DNA from: JBFAPK01 sp040676675
Lineage (GTDB): Bacteria; Actinomycetota; Actinomycetes; Mycobacteriales; Micromonosporaceae
Assembly (NCBI RefSeq): GCF_040676675.1
Contig: NZ_JBFAPK010000033.1
Span: forward strand, 31,348 to 95,347
DNA: 64,000 nt
Direction of reading: 5' to 3'
A program made the translations under genes and the position numbers. This document shows, one piece after another, positions 32,869 through 41,307 of this stretch; positions within the stretch are counted from its first letter, which is position 1; each line of letters opens with the position of its first letter. The notes beneath the pieces were generated by a model. That model was not told the origin of the DNA. It searched no databases and saw nothing but the letters and a program-made list of their open reading frames with translations.

Positions 32869-33474
32869 GTGAGCACGAGCAGCCAGTCGAGCGAGAACCC
32901 GCTGCAGCCGCCGTGGCTGAACGCTCCGCCGGTCGAGCCGTACCCGTTCGAGGAGACGTACGACCTGCGCACCGGCCCGAAGCTGCACCCCGCGCTGCGC
33001 GACCTGCTGCCGTACATCGGCGCGTGGCGGGGCCGGGGCCGGGGCGGCTATCCGACGATCGAGGACTTCGACTACGCGCAGGAAATCCGGATCACCCACG
33101 ACGGGCGGCCGTTCCTCTACTACGAGTCGCGCGCCTGGCTGATCGACGAGGAGGGCAGGCCGATCCGGCCGGCCGGCCGCGAGGTCGGCTGGTGGCGGCC
33201 GGTGCTGGCCGGGGACCGGCCGACCGACGAGCTGGAGGCGCTGATGATGAGCCCGACCGGGGTGATGGAGCTGTACCTCGGCAAGGTCAGCGGTACCCGG
33301 GTCGAGCTGGTCACCGACGCGGTGATGCGTACCGCCACCGCCAAGGAGGTCACGGCCGGGCACCGGCTCTTCGGCATCGTCGAGGGCGCGCTGCTCTACG
33401 CCCAGGACATGGCCGCGGTCGGGCAGCCGCTCACGCCGCACCTCTCCGCCCGCCTGATCCGCGTCGGCGGCTGA
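32869..33474 (+). CDS. Nitrobindin-like heme protein (peroxynitrite isomerase family)
   Basis: FABP-like ten-stranded beta-barrel of about 201 aa. The nitrobindin motif GxWxGxG is present as GAWRGRG (51-57), and the probable proximal heme ligand is His165 in TAGHRLFGIVEGALLYAQDM. The family binds heme b and isomerises peroxynitrite to nitrate. The N-terminal ~30 residues are disordered. GTG 32869 fits the family N-terminus. Confidence 0.88.
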   Translation: MSTSSQSSENPLQPPWLNAPPVEPYPFEETYDLRTGPKLHPALRDLLPYIGAWRGRGRGGYPTIEDFDYAQEIRITHDGRPFLYYESRAWLIDEEGRPIRPAGREVGWWRPVLAGDRPTDELEALMMSPTGVMELYLGKVSGTRVELVTDAVMRTATAKEVTAGHRLFGIVEGALLYAQDMAAVGQPLTPHLSARLIRVGG

Positions 33475-33584
33475 CCCGGGGGCGGTCACCGCTTTGGCCG
33501 GGACCCGCCATACCCGGCTCAGCCCGTCAGGTCTGAGATCTTCGCCGGGCACGGCGGGCCCCAGCCGCCACAACTCCGGGCCGG

Positions 33585-34439
33585 TCACCGGCTCGGGAAG
33601 CCGAGCAGGTCGAGCAGGGCGTCGGTGTGCGGCGACGCGGGGCGGTGCACCCCGTCCAGGGACCGGACCTCGGCCAGTCCCCGTACCGACGAGGTGAACC
33701 AGACCCCGCCGGAGGCGCCGGCCAACTCGGCCGGGGTGACCAGCCGCTCGGCGGCGGTGAGGCCCAGCGCGTCGGCGTGGTCGAGCAGCCAGCGGGCGGT
33801 CACGCCGGGCAGGATGCCGGTGCGCTCCGCCGGTACGGTCGCCAGCGTCGAGCCGTCCAGCCAGACCACGCTCGCCGAGGGCCCCTCCAGGGCGTACCCC
33901 TCGGTCGAGGTCCAGAGCACGTCGTCCACCCCGTGCCTCGCCGCCCAGCGCCGGGCGGCGAGGCTCACCCCGTACGAGGTGGACTTGACCCCGGCGAGCA
34001 GCCACGACGCACCGGCCCGCGCGGCGGCCGAGACGCCGAGCGGCAGCGTGGCGACCGAGATGCCGGCGCGGCGGGCGCGCCGCAACCCGGGCGTCACCTC
34101 CGACAGGGTGGCGAAGACGGTGGTCGGGCCGCCGCCCTCCGGGCCCCGGGTGCAGACCAGCCGCAACGCCCCCTCGGTCTCGGCCGGCCAGCCCGCGCAG
34201 GCGCTCTCGACCAGCTCGGTCAGCTCCGTCACGGCCGGTAGCGGCAGCTCGACGGTGGCGGCGGAGCGGGCCAGCCGCGCCAGGTGCTCGTCGAGCAGCC
34301 AGGGCCGGCCGTCGCGGACGTGCATGGTCTCGAAGAGCCCGTCCCCGTGCAGCACGCCGGTGTCGTCGGCGCGCAGTACCGGTGTACCGGGCGGGACCGG
34401 GCCGCGACCCGCCACGGCGACGATCTTTCGTCCCGACAT
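33585..34439 (-). CDS. pabC: Class IV aminotransferase / aminodeoxychorismate lyase-like
   Basis: PLP enzyme of fold type IV, 284 aa from ATG 34439. The Schiff-base Lys152 lies in LLAGVKSTSYG, and GDGLFETMHVRDGRPWLLDEHLARL is the typical N-terminal block. The closest match by eye is 4-amino-4-deoxychorismate lyase (PabC, folate synthesis), but branched-chain or D-amino-acid aminotransferases share these motifs, so the gene symbol is tentative. It is divergent from the Fur-family gene, with 57 bp between the starts. Confidence 0.8.
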   Translation of the reverse strand: MSGRKIVAVAGRGPVPPGTPVLRADDTGVLHGDGLFETMHVRDGRPWLLDEHLARLARSAATVELPLPAVTELTELVESACAGWPAETEGALRLVCTRGPEGGGPTTVFATLSEVTPGLRRARRAGISVATLPLGVSAAARAGASWLLAGVKSTSYGVSLAARRWAARHGVDDVLWTSTEGYALEGPSASVVWLDGSTLATVPAERTGILPGVTARWLLDHADALGLTAAERLVTPAELAGASGGVWFTSSVRGLAEVRSLDGVHRPASPHTDALLDLLGFPSR

Positions 34440-34496
34440 GGCTCCAGAGCGTAACCGGCGGGGGCCGGGGCGACCCGGGCGCACTATTATCGGGCG

Positions 34497-34928
34497 GTGT
34501 CGGATTCATCCCTGGCCGAACTGCTCCGCTCGCGCGGGCTGCGGCTCACCGCGCAGCGGCAGCTGATCCTGCAGGCCGTGCTCGACCTGGAGCACGCCAC
34601 GCCGGAGCAGGTGCACAGCGCGGTGCGCGAGGTCGCGGCCGGAGTGAACATCACCACTATCTACCGCACCCTGGAATTGCTGGAGCGGCTCGGCCTGGTT
34701 ACCCATACGCACCTGTCGCACGGTTCTCCCACGTACCACGCGGCGGGTGAGCACCAGCACGTGCACCTGGTTTGCCGCAACTGCGGAACGGTCGACGAGA
34801 TGGATCCGCAGCTGCTCCAGCCGCTGGCCGACCGGCTCGCCGACGAGCGCGGGTTCCTGGTGGACATCGGGCACGTGGCCCTTTTCGGCGTCTGCCGCGA
34901 CTGCGGCGAGTGTGGGGAGCAAGCATGA
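34497..34928 (+). CDS. nur: Fur-family metalloregulator, Nur-like
   Basis: A 143-aa Fur-type repressor. The winged helix spans about 1-80 (RGLRLTAQRQLILQAVLDLEHATPEQVHSAVREVAAGVNITTIYRTLELLERLGLV) and the dimerisation/metal domain follows, with HLSHGSPTYH, HQHVHLVCRNC and a C-terminal CRDCGEC. These fit the structural zinc site and the regulatory metal sites. The sequence and its place upstream of the YgfZ gene resemble the nickel-responsive regulator Nur of Streptomyces; metal specificity is inferred. Its stop overlaps the next ATG. Confidence 0.87.
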   Translation: MSDSSLAELLRSRGLRLTAQRQLILQAVLDLEHATPEQVHSAVREVAAGVNITTIYRTLELLERLGLVTHTHLSHGSPTYHAAGEHQHVHLVCRNCGTVDEMDPQLLQPLADRLADERGFLVDIGHVALFGVCRDCGECGEQA

Positions 34929-36037
34929 TCGACATCCCGGGCGCGGTGGCCGTGACGGACCTGGACGAGGAGTCGCCGGACCGGCCGGCCCCGGAGCACG
35001 CCGCCGCCGGGGTGCGCGGCGTGGCGGCGCACTACGGCGACCCGATGCGCGAGCAGCGGCTGCTCGCTACCGAGGTCGGGCTGGTGGACCGCTCCCACCG
35101 CGGGGTGATCGCCGTGCCGGGCGAGGAACGGATCGGCTGGCTGCACACGCTGACCAGCCAGTACCTTGCCGACCTGCGCGCCGGGCAGGGGACCGAGCTG
35201 CTGGTCCTCTCCCCGCACGGGCACGTCGAGCAGCACGCCATGGTCGCCGAGGACGGCGGGACCACCTGGCTCGACACCGAGCCGGCGAGCACCGCCGACC
35301 TGCTCACCTACCTGGAGAAGATGCGCTTCTTCAGCCGGGTCGACCCGCGCGACGTCACCGCCGACTGGGCGCTCCTCTCGCTGGTCGGGCCGCGCGCGAC
35401 CGAGGCGGCCGGCGCGCTCGGCGTCGCGGGGCTGGCCGAGCCGGAGACGGTGCCGGTGCCGGGTCCCAAGTTCGCCGCCGGGTCCGTCCCACCGCACTCC
35501 ACCAGCCGGTACGACGTGCGCCCGCTGGCCGGGGGCGGCTGGGCGCGACGGGCGCCGCTCGGCGTGGACCTGCTGGTGCCCCGGCCGGAGCTGGACCGGG
35601 TGGTCGGCGAGCTGACCGCGGCGGACGTACGGCCGGCCGGGCTCTGGGCGTACGAGGCGGTCCGGGTGGCCGCCCGGCGGGCCCGGGTCGGCTTCGAGAC
35701 CGACCACCGCACCATCCCGGCCGAGGTGGACCTGATCGCCCCGGCCGTGCACCTGGACAAGGGCTGCTACCGCGGCCAGGAGACGGTGGCCCGGGTGCAC
35801 AACCTGGGTAAGCCGCCGCGCCGGCTCGTGCTGCTGCATCTGGACGGCGTCACCAGCGACGAGCTGCCGGCGGTCGGCGAGCCGGTGACCCTGGACGGCC
35901 GGGCGGTGGGCTTCGTCGGTACCGCCGTGCGCCACTTCGAGCTGGGCCAGGTCGCGCTGGCCGTGGTCAAGCGCTCGGTCCCCGACGACGCGCGGCTGCT
36001 GGTCGGCGGCGCCGCGGCGGCCATCGACCCGGCCTGA
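34925..36037 (+). CDS. ygfZ: Folate-binding YgfZ/GcvT-like protein
   Basis: A 370-aa tetrahydrofolate-binding protein of the YgfZ/IBA57 type, which supports iron-sulfur cluster maintenance. The signature KGCYRGQETVARVHNLGKPPRRLV is intact (Cys at about residue 281), and the N-terminal GcvT-like domain has VGLVDRSHRGVIAVPGEERIGWLHTL. Translation is coupled to the Fur gene by ATGA overlap. Confidence 0.9.
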   Translation: MIDIPGAVAVTDLDEESPDRPAPEHAAAGVRGVAAHYGDPMREQRLLATEVGLVDRSHRGVIAVPGEERIGWLHTLTSQYLADLRAGQGTELLVLSPHGHVEQHAMVAEDGGTTWLDTEPASTADLLTYLEKMRFFSRVDPRDVTADWALLSLVGPRATEAAGALGVAGLAEPETVPVPGPKFAAGSVPPHSTSRYDVRPLAGGGWARRAPLGVDLLVPRPELDRVVGELTAADVRPAGLWAYEAVRVAARRARVGFETDHRTIPAEVDLIAPAVHLDKGCYRGQETVARVHNLGKPPRRLVLLHLDGVTSDELPAVGEPVTLDGRAVGFVGTAVRHFELGQVALAVVKRSVPDDARLLVGGAAAAIDPA

Positions 36038-36119
36038 CCCCCGCTGACCGCGGGCCGGTCCTGATTCGTCGTTCAGGCCGTGCGGTACCGGTGACGGCGC
36101 ACGGTCTACCATCGCCGGC

Positions 36120-36965
36120 ATGGCGACAGGGACGTTGATCACGGTTGCCCCGACCGGGGCGGAGTCGACGAAGGCCGAGGTACCGGCGCTGCCGGTCACC
36201 CTAAACGAGCTGGTGACGACCGCGAAGGAGTGCGAGGCGCTCGGCGCCGCCGTGATCCACGTACACATCCGGGACGACCAGGCCCGTCCCACCCTCGACC
36301 TGGGCCGGCTGCGCGACACCGTGGCGGCGCTGCGCGAGAACACCGACCTGGTGGTGCAGCTCTCCACCGGTGGCGCGGTGACCGACCCGGAGGCGGACCG
36401 GCTCGCGGTGCTGGAGGCGGCCCCGGAGATGGCCTCCTGCACGATGGGCACGGTCAACTTCGGCGACGACGTCTTCCTCAACCGCTGGGAGTTCATCGTC
36501 GACCTGCACGGCCGGATGCAGGAGCGCGGGATCGTCCCCGAGTACGAGATCTTCGACCTCGGTCACCTGACCGCGCTGCAACGGCTGCTCGACCGGTACG
36601 GCCTGCCGGCCGGCGGGCACGTGCACGTCGACTTCGTGATGGGCGTACCCGGGGGCATGCCCGGTACCACCCCGGCGCTGGTCGCCTGCGCGCAGGCGCT
36701 GCGGGACCTGCCCGAGGGGACGACCTTCTCGGCGACCGGCATCGGGCGCAGCACGATCCCGGTGCTGCTCGCGTCGCTCTCCGCCGGCGGGCACCTGCGG
36801 GTCGGCATGGAGGACACCGTCACGTACGCGAAGGGACGCCCGGTCGACTCGAACATGCAGCTGGTGGCACGCGCGGTCGGCTTCGCCCAACTCGCCCAGC
36901 GGACCCCGCTGCGCCCAGACGAGGCCCGGAAGCTGCTCGGCATCCCGCCCCGCGCCGCCGCGTAA
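36120..36965 (+). CDS. BKACE-family beta-keto acid cleavage enzyme
   Basis: Zinc-dependent enzyme of the 3-keto-5-aminohexanoate cleavage family, 281 aa. It condenses a beta-keto acid with acetyl-CoA to give a CoA ester plus acetoacetate. Zn-ligand motifs HVHIRDD (about 47-53) and HVHVDFVMGVPGG are present, with STGGAV and FSATGIGR completing the TIM-barrel active site. Substrate range in this family is broad, so the in vivo substrate is unknown. Convergent to it lies a truncated GNAT gene. Confidence 0.88.
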   Translation: MATGTLITVAPTGAESTKAEVPALPVTLNELVTTAKECEALGAAVIHVHIRDDQARPTLDLGRLRDTVAALRENTDLVVQLSTGGAVTDPEADRLAVLEAAPEMASCTMGTVNFGDDVFLNRWEFIVDLHGRMQERGIVPEYEIFDLGHLTALQRLLDRYGLPAGGHVHVDFVMGVPGGMPGTTPALVACAQALRDLPEGTTFSATGIGRSTIPVLLASLSAGGHLRVGMEDTVTYAKGRPVDSNMQLVARAVGFAQLAQRTPLRPDEARKLLGIPPRAAA

Positions 36966-37226
36966 CCGCCGCCCGGACCGGGCCGGCCCGCGCCCCGGCC
37001 GCCCGGTCGCCGTGGCCGGCAGCTTGACCGCCCCGACGATCTCCCCGCCCCGCTCGGCCACCGGCGCGTACGTCGTCCCCTCCGGCTCGGCCGCGCGCAG
37101 CCGGTCGACCAGCCGGTACCGGTCGTCGAAGCGGCTCGCCGCCATCAGCAGCGCGACGGCGGCCCCCACGTCGCCCCGCGTCAGCTCCCGGATGGTTACG
37201 TGCGGTGACGCTCTCTGCTCGCCCAT
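36966..37226 (-). pseudogene. Truncated GNAT acetyltransferase remnant
   Basis: From ATG 37226 a normal-looking GNAT start is readable for about 75 residues (VTIRELTRGDVGAAVALLMAASRFDDRYRLVDRLR..., then EIVGAVKLPATATG). It then dissolves into Arg/Gly-rich frame running antisense into the BKACE gene. The acetyl-CoA-binding core is missing, so it is most likely a 3'-truncated pseudogene. Confidence 0.6.
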
Positions 37227-37390
37227 CTCGTCCCCCCAGGGGCCCGATCGGCCCTGGTCCAGGGTCAGAGAGCGCCATGCCGGCTCCAATGTGATCTACG
37301 ACTCGATCACGCAGGGTTCTCGCCGGAACGATCACCGCCGGGCGGAGGGTCGCCCCGGGGAGCCGGGACCGGGCCGGTACGGTCCACGCC

Positions 37391-38377
37391 ATGAACGACA
37401 ACTACCGGGGCGGGGTACCGCTGGCCGAGGTCGTCCGGTCCGGCTTCGTGGAGAGCCTCCACCGCGGCTCGGTGGTGCTGCTCGACGGGGCCGGGGCGGT
37501 GCTGGAGGCGAGCGGCGACGTCGAATCGGCGATCTTCCCCCGCTCGTCGAACAAGCCGCTCCAGGCGATCGGGATGCTCCGGGCCGGCCTGCGCCTGCGG
37601 GACGCGGCGGACCTCGCGCTGGTCTGCGCCAGCCACCACGGCGAGGGATTCCACCTGGAGCGGGTACGCGCCCTGCTGCGCAGCGCCGGACTGGACGAGT
37701 CGGCGCTGCACTGCCCGCCGGACATGCCGCTCTCCGAGGACGCGCGGGCGGCCGTGTACCGGGCCGGCGGCGGGCCCGCGCGGGTCCAGATGAACTGCTC
37801 GGGCAAGCACACGGGCATGCTGCTGACCTGCCTCGCCGCCGGCTGGCCGGTGCAGGGGTACTGGCGGCCGGAACACCCGCTCCAGGAGCAGTTGCGCGGT
37901 GCGGTCGAGGAGTGCGCCGGCGAGCGGGTGACGGCCGTCGGGGTCGACGGCTGCGGCGCGCCGGTGCTGGCGATCTCGCTGACCGCGCTCGCGCGGTCGT
38001 TCCTGCGGCTGGTCTCGGCCGCGCCCGGCTCGGCCGAGCGTACGGTCGCCGACGCCATGCGCGAGCACCCGACGATCGTGGCCGGCACCGGCCCGGACGC
38101 GTACGACAGTCACCTGATGGCCGGCGTGCCGGGGCTGCTGCTGAAGAGCGGCGCGGAGGGCGTGCTGGCGGCCGCCCTGCCGGGGGTGGGGGCGGTGGCC
38201 CTCAAGATCGACGACGGTGGGGCGCGCGGGCGGGTTCCGGTGCTGGTCTCGGCGCTGCGGCGGCTCGGGGTGGACGCGCCGGTCCTCGACGAGTTCGCCT
38301 CATTGCCGGTGTCCGGTGGCGGCGCGCCGGTGGGCGCGGTCCGCTCGCTGCCACTGTTCGGGGCGGGGCCGGCCTGA
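37391..38377 (+). CDS. L-asparaginase II-type amidohydrolase
   Basis: A 328-aa protein of the asparaginase II family (Rhizobium etli AnsA type), hydrolysing asparagine to aspartate and ammonia. Motifs are SSNKPLQAI (about 52-60, with the catalytic Ser-Lys region), LVCASHHGE, and MNCSGKHTGML with the family-specific Cys. No signal peptide is seen, so it is cytoplasmic. ATG 37391. Confidence 0.9.
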   Translation: MNDNYRGGVPLAEVVRSGFVESLHRGSVVLLDGAGAVLEASGDVESAIFPRSSNKPLQAIGMLRAGLRLRDAADLALVCASHHGEGFHLERVRALLRSAGLDESALHCPPDMPLSEDARAAVYRAGGGPARVQMNCSGKHTGMLLTCLAAGWPVQGYWRPEHPLQEQLRGAVEECAGERVTAVGVDGCGAPVLAISLTALARSFLRLVSAAPGSAERTVADAMREHPTIVAGTGPDAYDSHLMAGVPGLLLKSGAEGVLAAALPGVGAVALKIDDGGARGRVPVLVSALRRLGVDAPVLDEFASLPVSGGGAPVGAVRSLPLFGAGPA

Positions 38378-38489
38378 GCCACCTGAGCCCGTCGACCTGA
38401 CCGGGCGGGCCCCGGCCGTGCCGCCTGGCTCCGGCCGCGCCGACGGGCCTGCCCGCGCCCGTCGGCCTGGTGCCGGCGCCGGCGCGCCG

Positions 38490-38557
38490 GGCCCCGCCCG
38501 GTGTCAGGCCCCGCCCGGTGTCAGGCCCCGCCCGGTGTCAGGCCCCGCCCCGTGTCG
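38490..38557. repeat. 17-bp tandem repeat, four copies
   Basis: GGCCCCGCCCGGTGTCA is repeated exactly three times (38490-38540) and once with two changes (38541-38557). It sits immediately before the stop of the convergent hydrolase gene. No spacers, so it is not a CRISPR. Confidence 0.85.
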
Positions 38558-38564
38558 GGCTCCG

Positions 38565-39365
38565 TCAGTTCGCGCTGGCGAGGAAGGTCAGTAGGGCGTC
38601 GTTGACGCTGGCGGGCCGTTCCAGCGGGAGCAGGTGCCCCGCGTCCGGTACGTCCGGCAGCCGGGTCGCCACCGGCACCTCGGCCGCGATCTGGTCGGCC
38701 AGCCGGGAGATGTCCGGCACGTCGGCCGCGCCGGCTCCGACCAGCACCGGTACCCGGATCTCGCCGAGTCGTCCGATGGCCGGCGGGTCGAGCCGCAGCA
38801 TGGCGAAGTTGTCGGCGGTGGCCTCGGCCGCCAGCGTACGGCGGTCCATCTCCCGGGCGAAGTCGAGCAGCGCCGGGTCCACGTCGGTCGGTTGCCGGTC
38901 CGGCCCGACCACCCAGAACCGCACGTCCGCGGCGGCGGTGGCGTCCAGGTCCCCGGCGTCGACGTCGCCGATCACCTTCTCCCAGAGGTCGTTGGTCTCG
39001 TCGGACCACTCGTGGCCGGAGACGGTCGTCCCGAGCAGCACCAGCGCGCTGACCCGGTGCGGGTGCGCGAGCGCGACGTCGATGGCGACGGCGCCGCCGA
39101 CCGAGCAGCCGACCAGCGCGGCCCGCTCGATTCCCAGGGCGTCGAGGAGGCCGGCGACGTCGTCGTGCTGGGCGAAGGTACCGGTCGGCAGATCGGAGTC
39201 GCCGTACCCGCGCAGGTCGAGGGTCACCACCCGATGGTGGGCGGCGAGCGGGCCGATCTGTTCCCGCCACATCCGGCGGTCGGCGATGCCCGCGTGCACC
39301 AGGACGACCGGGCTTCCCGCGCCGGTGTCGTCGTACGCCAGCGCGGCGCCGTTCACATTGATCAT
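38565..39365 (-). CDS. Alpha/beta hydrolase
   Basis: A 266-aa alpha/beta-hydrolase-fold enzyme. It has the oxyanion VLVHAGIADRRMW, the nucleophile elbow GCSVGG, a DLRGYGDSD turn and the C-terminal DAGHLLPLERP His; the acid is probably an Asp in GAGAADVPD. Substrate unknown. ATG 39365 is chosen over an in-frame GTG at 39374. It is divergent from the HTH gene. Confidence 0.87.
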   Translation of the reverse strand: MINVNGAALAYDDTGAGSPVVLVHAGIADRRMWREQIGPLAAHHRVVTLDLRGYGDSDLPTGTFAQHDDVAGLLDALGIERAALVGCSVGGAVAIDVALAHPHRVSALVLLGTTVSGHEWSDETNDLWEKVIGDVDAGDLDATAAADVRFWVVGPDRQPTDVDPALLDFAREMDRRTLAAEATADNFAMLRLDPPAIGRLGEIRVPVLVGAGAADVPDISRLADQIAAEVPVATRLPDVPDAGHLLPLERPASVNDALLTFLASAN

Positions 39366-39485
39366 TGGCACCACAGGAAGTTACGCAGTGGCGGCGGAGA
39401 GCGCAACATGAACGTCGATTCGGGTTCTGCTAGCTGTCGCTAGCGTTTGCTTGCAAGAGTTAGCACCGCGAGCTACCGTCGACGT

Positions 39486-40199
39486 ATGGCCAATCCGAAG
39501 GACCTCCCCCGCGACATCGGTGGGTTCATCCGGGACCTTCGTCGCAACGCGCGGATCTCGCTGCGGCAGCTCGCCGAGCAGGCCGGGGTCAGCAACCCCT
39601 ACCTCAGCCAGATCGAGCGCGGGTTGCGCAAGCCGAGCGCGGAGGTCCTGCAACAGATCGCCAGCGCGCTGCGGGTCTCGACCCCGGCCATGTACCTGCG
39701 GGCGGGCCTGCTGGACGACCGGGAGGGCCAGGGCGTGATCGCCGCCATCACGGCCGATCCGGACCTCACGATGGCGCAGAAGCAGTCGCTCATCCAGATC
39801 TACGAGACGTTCCGCCGGGAGAACGCCCGCCACCAGGCCGAGACCGGGTCGGGTCCGGCCGGGACGGAAGATGCCGAAAATTCCCCTGTTGCGGGCATAC
39901 GTCCCCCGTCGGCGGGGAAAACAGCAGGTCCGGACCTTGCGGAGGCGGTACTCGACTCCGTGGCCGTGACCGAGGCGGGCGCCGCCGGCCCGCCCACCGC
40001 CGCGCATCCCGCCACCGAGCCGGCGGCGAGCGAGCCCGAGGTCGCGCCCGAACCCGAGGCGGCGGCCGAGCCCGGGGCTGCGGCGACCGAGCCTGAGGTA
40101 GCGGCCGCGACCGAGCCCGTGAAGAAGCCGAAGCCCGTGAAGAAGATCGCCAAGAGGACGATCAGGAAGACCGCCCCGGCGGTCGAGGAGGAGAAGTGA
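39486..40199 (+). CDS. XRE-type HTH regulator with Lys/Ala-rich tail
   Basis: A 237-aa protein. The N-terminal XRE helix-turn-helix (about 10-70, IRDLRRNARISLRQLAEQAGVSNPYLSQIERGLRKPS) is followed by a conserved helical segment to about 115 and a disordered Ala/Glu/Pro tail ending in a Lys-rich stretch (VKKPKPVKKIAKRTIRKTA). It starts the HTH-HbhA-DUF2516 cluster, matching the order Rv0474-Rv0475-Rv0476 that I recall in M. tuberculosis. Its stop overlaps the next ATG. Confidence 0.88.
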   Translation: MANPKDLPRDIGGFIRDLRRNARISLRQLAEQAGVSNPYLSQIERGLRKPSAEVLQQIASALRVSTPAMYLRAGLLDDREGQGVIAAITADPDLTMAQKQSLIQIYETFRRENARHQAETGSGPAGTEDAENSPVAGIRPPSAGKTAGPDLAEAVLDSVAVTEAGAAGPPTAAHPATEPAASEPEVAPEPEAAAEPGAAATEPEVAAATEPVKKPKPVKKIAKRTIRKTAPAVEEEK

Positions 40200-40888
40200 T
40201 GTCCCAGCCCAGGACGACCCGCATCCCCGCACCGCTCTACGCCGCGGCGGGCGCCGGCGAGCTGGCGTACGAGCAGCTGCGCAAGCTGCCCGCCGTGGTC
40301 AACGAGCTGAGCGGCAAGGCCGCGACCGGCGCCGCCGAGCTGCGCGACCGCGCCGCCACCGGAGCCTTCGAGCTGCGCCGGCTGCCGGAGGTCGTCAACG
40401 AGATCGGCGGCAAGGCCGCCATGACCACCGCCGAGCTGCGCGAGCGGGCCGCCGCCACGCTGCGCACCGCCAACAGCACCGCCGCCTCGCTGCGTGACCG
40501 GGCCGGCGGTGGCGAGTTCGACGTCGACCGGCTCCGCCAGGCCGCGTTCCGCAACGCCGCCATGGTTGTCGCCAGCGCGCAGGTGGCCCAGGAGCGCGCG
40601 ATGGCCGCGTACGGCGCGCTCGTCGCCCGCGGCGAGCGGGTCGTCGGCACCGGCGTCGTGCAGGCGGCCGAGACCGTCAACGCCGACATGGAGGCGACCG
40701 AGGCTCCGGGCGCCGAGGCGGCGGCCGGGACGACCGGCGTGGCGACCGCGTCCGCCCCGGAGCCGCCCACCACCGCCGAGGGCGTGAGGCGGCCGGCCCG
40801 CGCCGGCCGGTCGACCCGGGCCACGGCGGCCCGCCGGTCGGCCGCGAAGTCGACGGGCCCGGCCACCCGCACGGACCAGGCCGAGTAA
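40199..40888 (+). CDS. HbhA-like heparin-binding/coiled-coil protein
   Basis: A 229-aa protein resembling mycobacterial HbhA. An N-terminal amphipathic stretch (LYAAAGAGELAYEQLRKLPAVV) is followed by a long helical region with repeated AAELRDRA units (nt about 40300-40480), and a C-terminal Arg/Lys/Ala-rich tail (RRPARAGRSTRATAARRSAAKS). HbhA binds sulfated glycans and intracytoplasmic lipid inclusions in mycobacteria; in a soil actinomycete a lipid or envelope role is more plausible. ATG 40199 overlaps the preceding stop. Confidence 0.83.
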   Translation: MSQPRTTRIPAPLYAAAGAGELAYEQLRKLPAVVNELSGKAATGAAELRDRAATGAFELRRLPEVVNEIGGKAAMTTAELRERAAATLRTANSTAASLRDRAGGGEFDVDRLRQAAFRNAAMVVASAQVAQERAMAAYGALVARGERVVGTGVVQAAETVNADMEATEAPGAEAAAGTTGVATASAPEPPTTAEGVRRPARAGRSTRATAARRSAAKSTGPATRTDQAE

Positions 40889-40930
40889 CGCACGTCTGTG
40901 GACGGCTCGCCGCCGGCGGGCCGGACCATC

Positions 40931-40978
40931 GCCGGCGACCCCGGGTGCGGCAAGTGGTACGCACCCGGGGTCGCCGGC
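40931..40978 (+). terminator. Strong hairpin between HbhA-like and DUF2516 genes
   Basis: A perfect 19-bp stem (40931-40949 with 40960-40978; core GCCGGCGACCCCGGGTGCG) and a 10-nt loop. It ends 14 bp before the DUF2516 ATG, so it may also lie in that gene's leader. Confidence 0.75.
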
Positions 40979-40992
40979 ATAAGCTTCAAGGC

Positions 40993-41307
40993 ATGGCCTC
41001 CGCCGCACCGATCTTCTACCAGAACGTCCGATTCGTTATTGACCTGGTGCTGCTCGTCTTCGCCCTCGTGGTGCAGGCGGTCGCGCTGGTGCACTGCATC
41101 ACCCAGCGCTCCGACGCGTTCCCCGCGATCGGGACCCTCCCCAAGGGTGCCTGGATCGCCATCCTCGGCGTCTGTCTCCTGCTGACACTGATCTCGTACG
41201 GAACCATCACGATCTTCGCGCTGATCGGTATCGCGGCGGCCCTGGTCTACCTGCTGGACGTCCGCATCGGACTGCGCGACCTCACCGACGGCAAAGGCTT
41301 CTGGTGA
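40993..41307 (+). CDS. DUF2516 membrane protein
   Basis: A 104-aa protein with two or three membrane helices (FVIDLVLLVFALVVQAVALVHC and WIAILGVCLLLTLISY...FALIGIAAALVYLLDV) and the conserved FPAIGTLPKGAW loop. Function is unknown; the family consistently follows HbhA-like genes in actinobacteria. The stop overlaps the next GTG. Confidence 0.87.
   Translation: MASAAPIFYQNVRFVIDLVLLVFALVVQAVALVHCITQRSDAFPAIGTLPKGAWIAILGVCLLLTLISYGTITIFALIGIAAALVYLLDVRIGLRDLTDGKGFW

Noticed and set aside
38490..38557. Possible CRISPR array
   Set aside because: The 17-bp units are contiguous with no spacers, and no cas genes are present.
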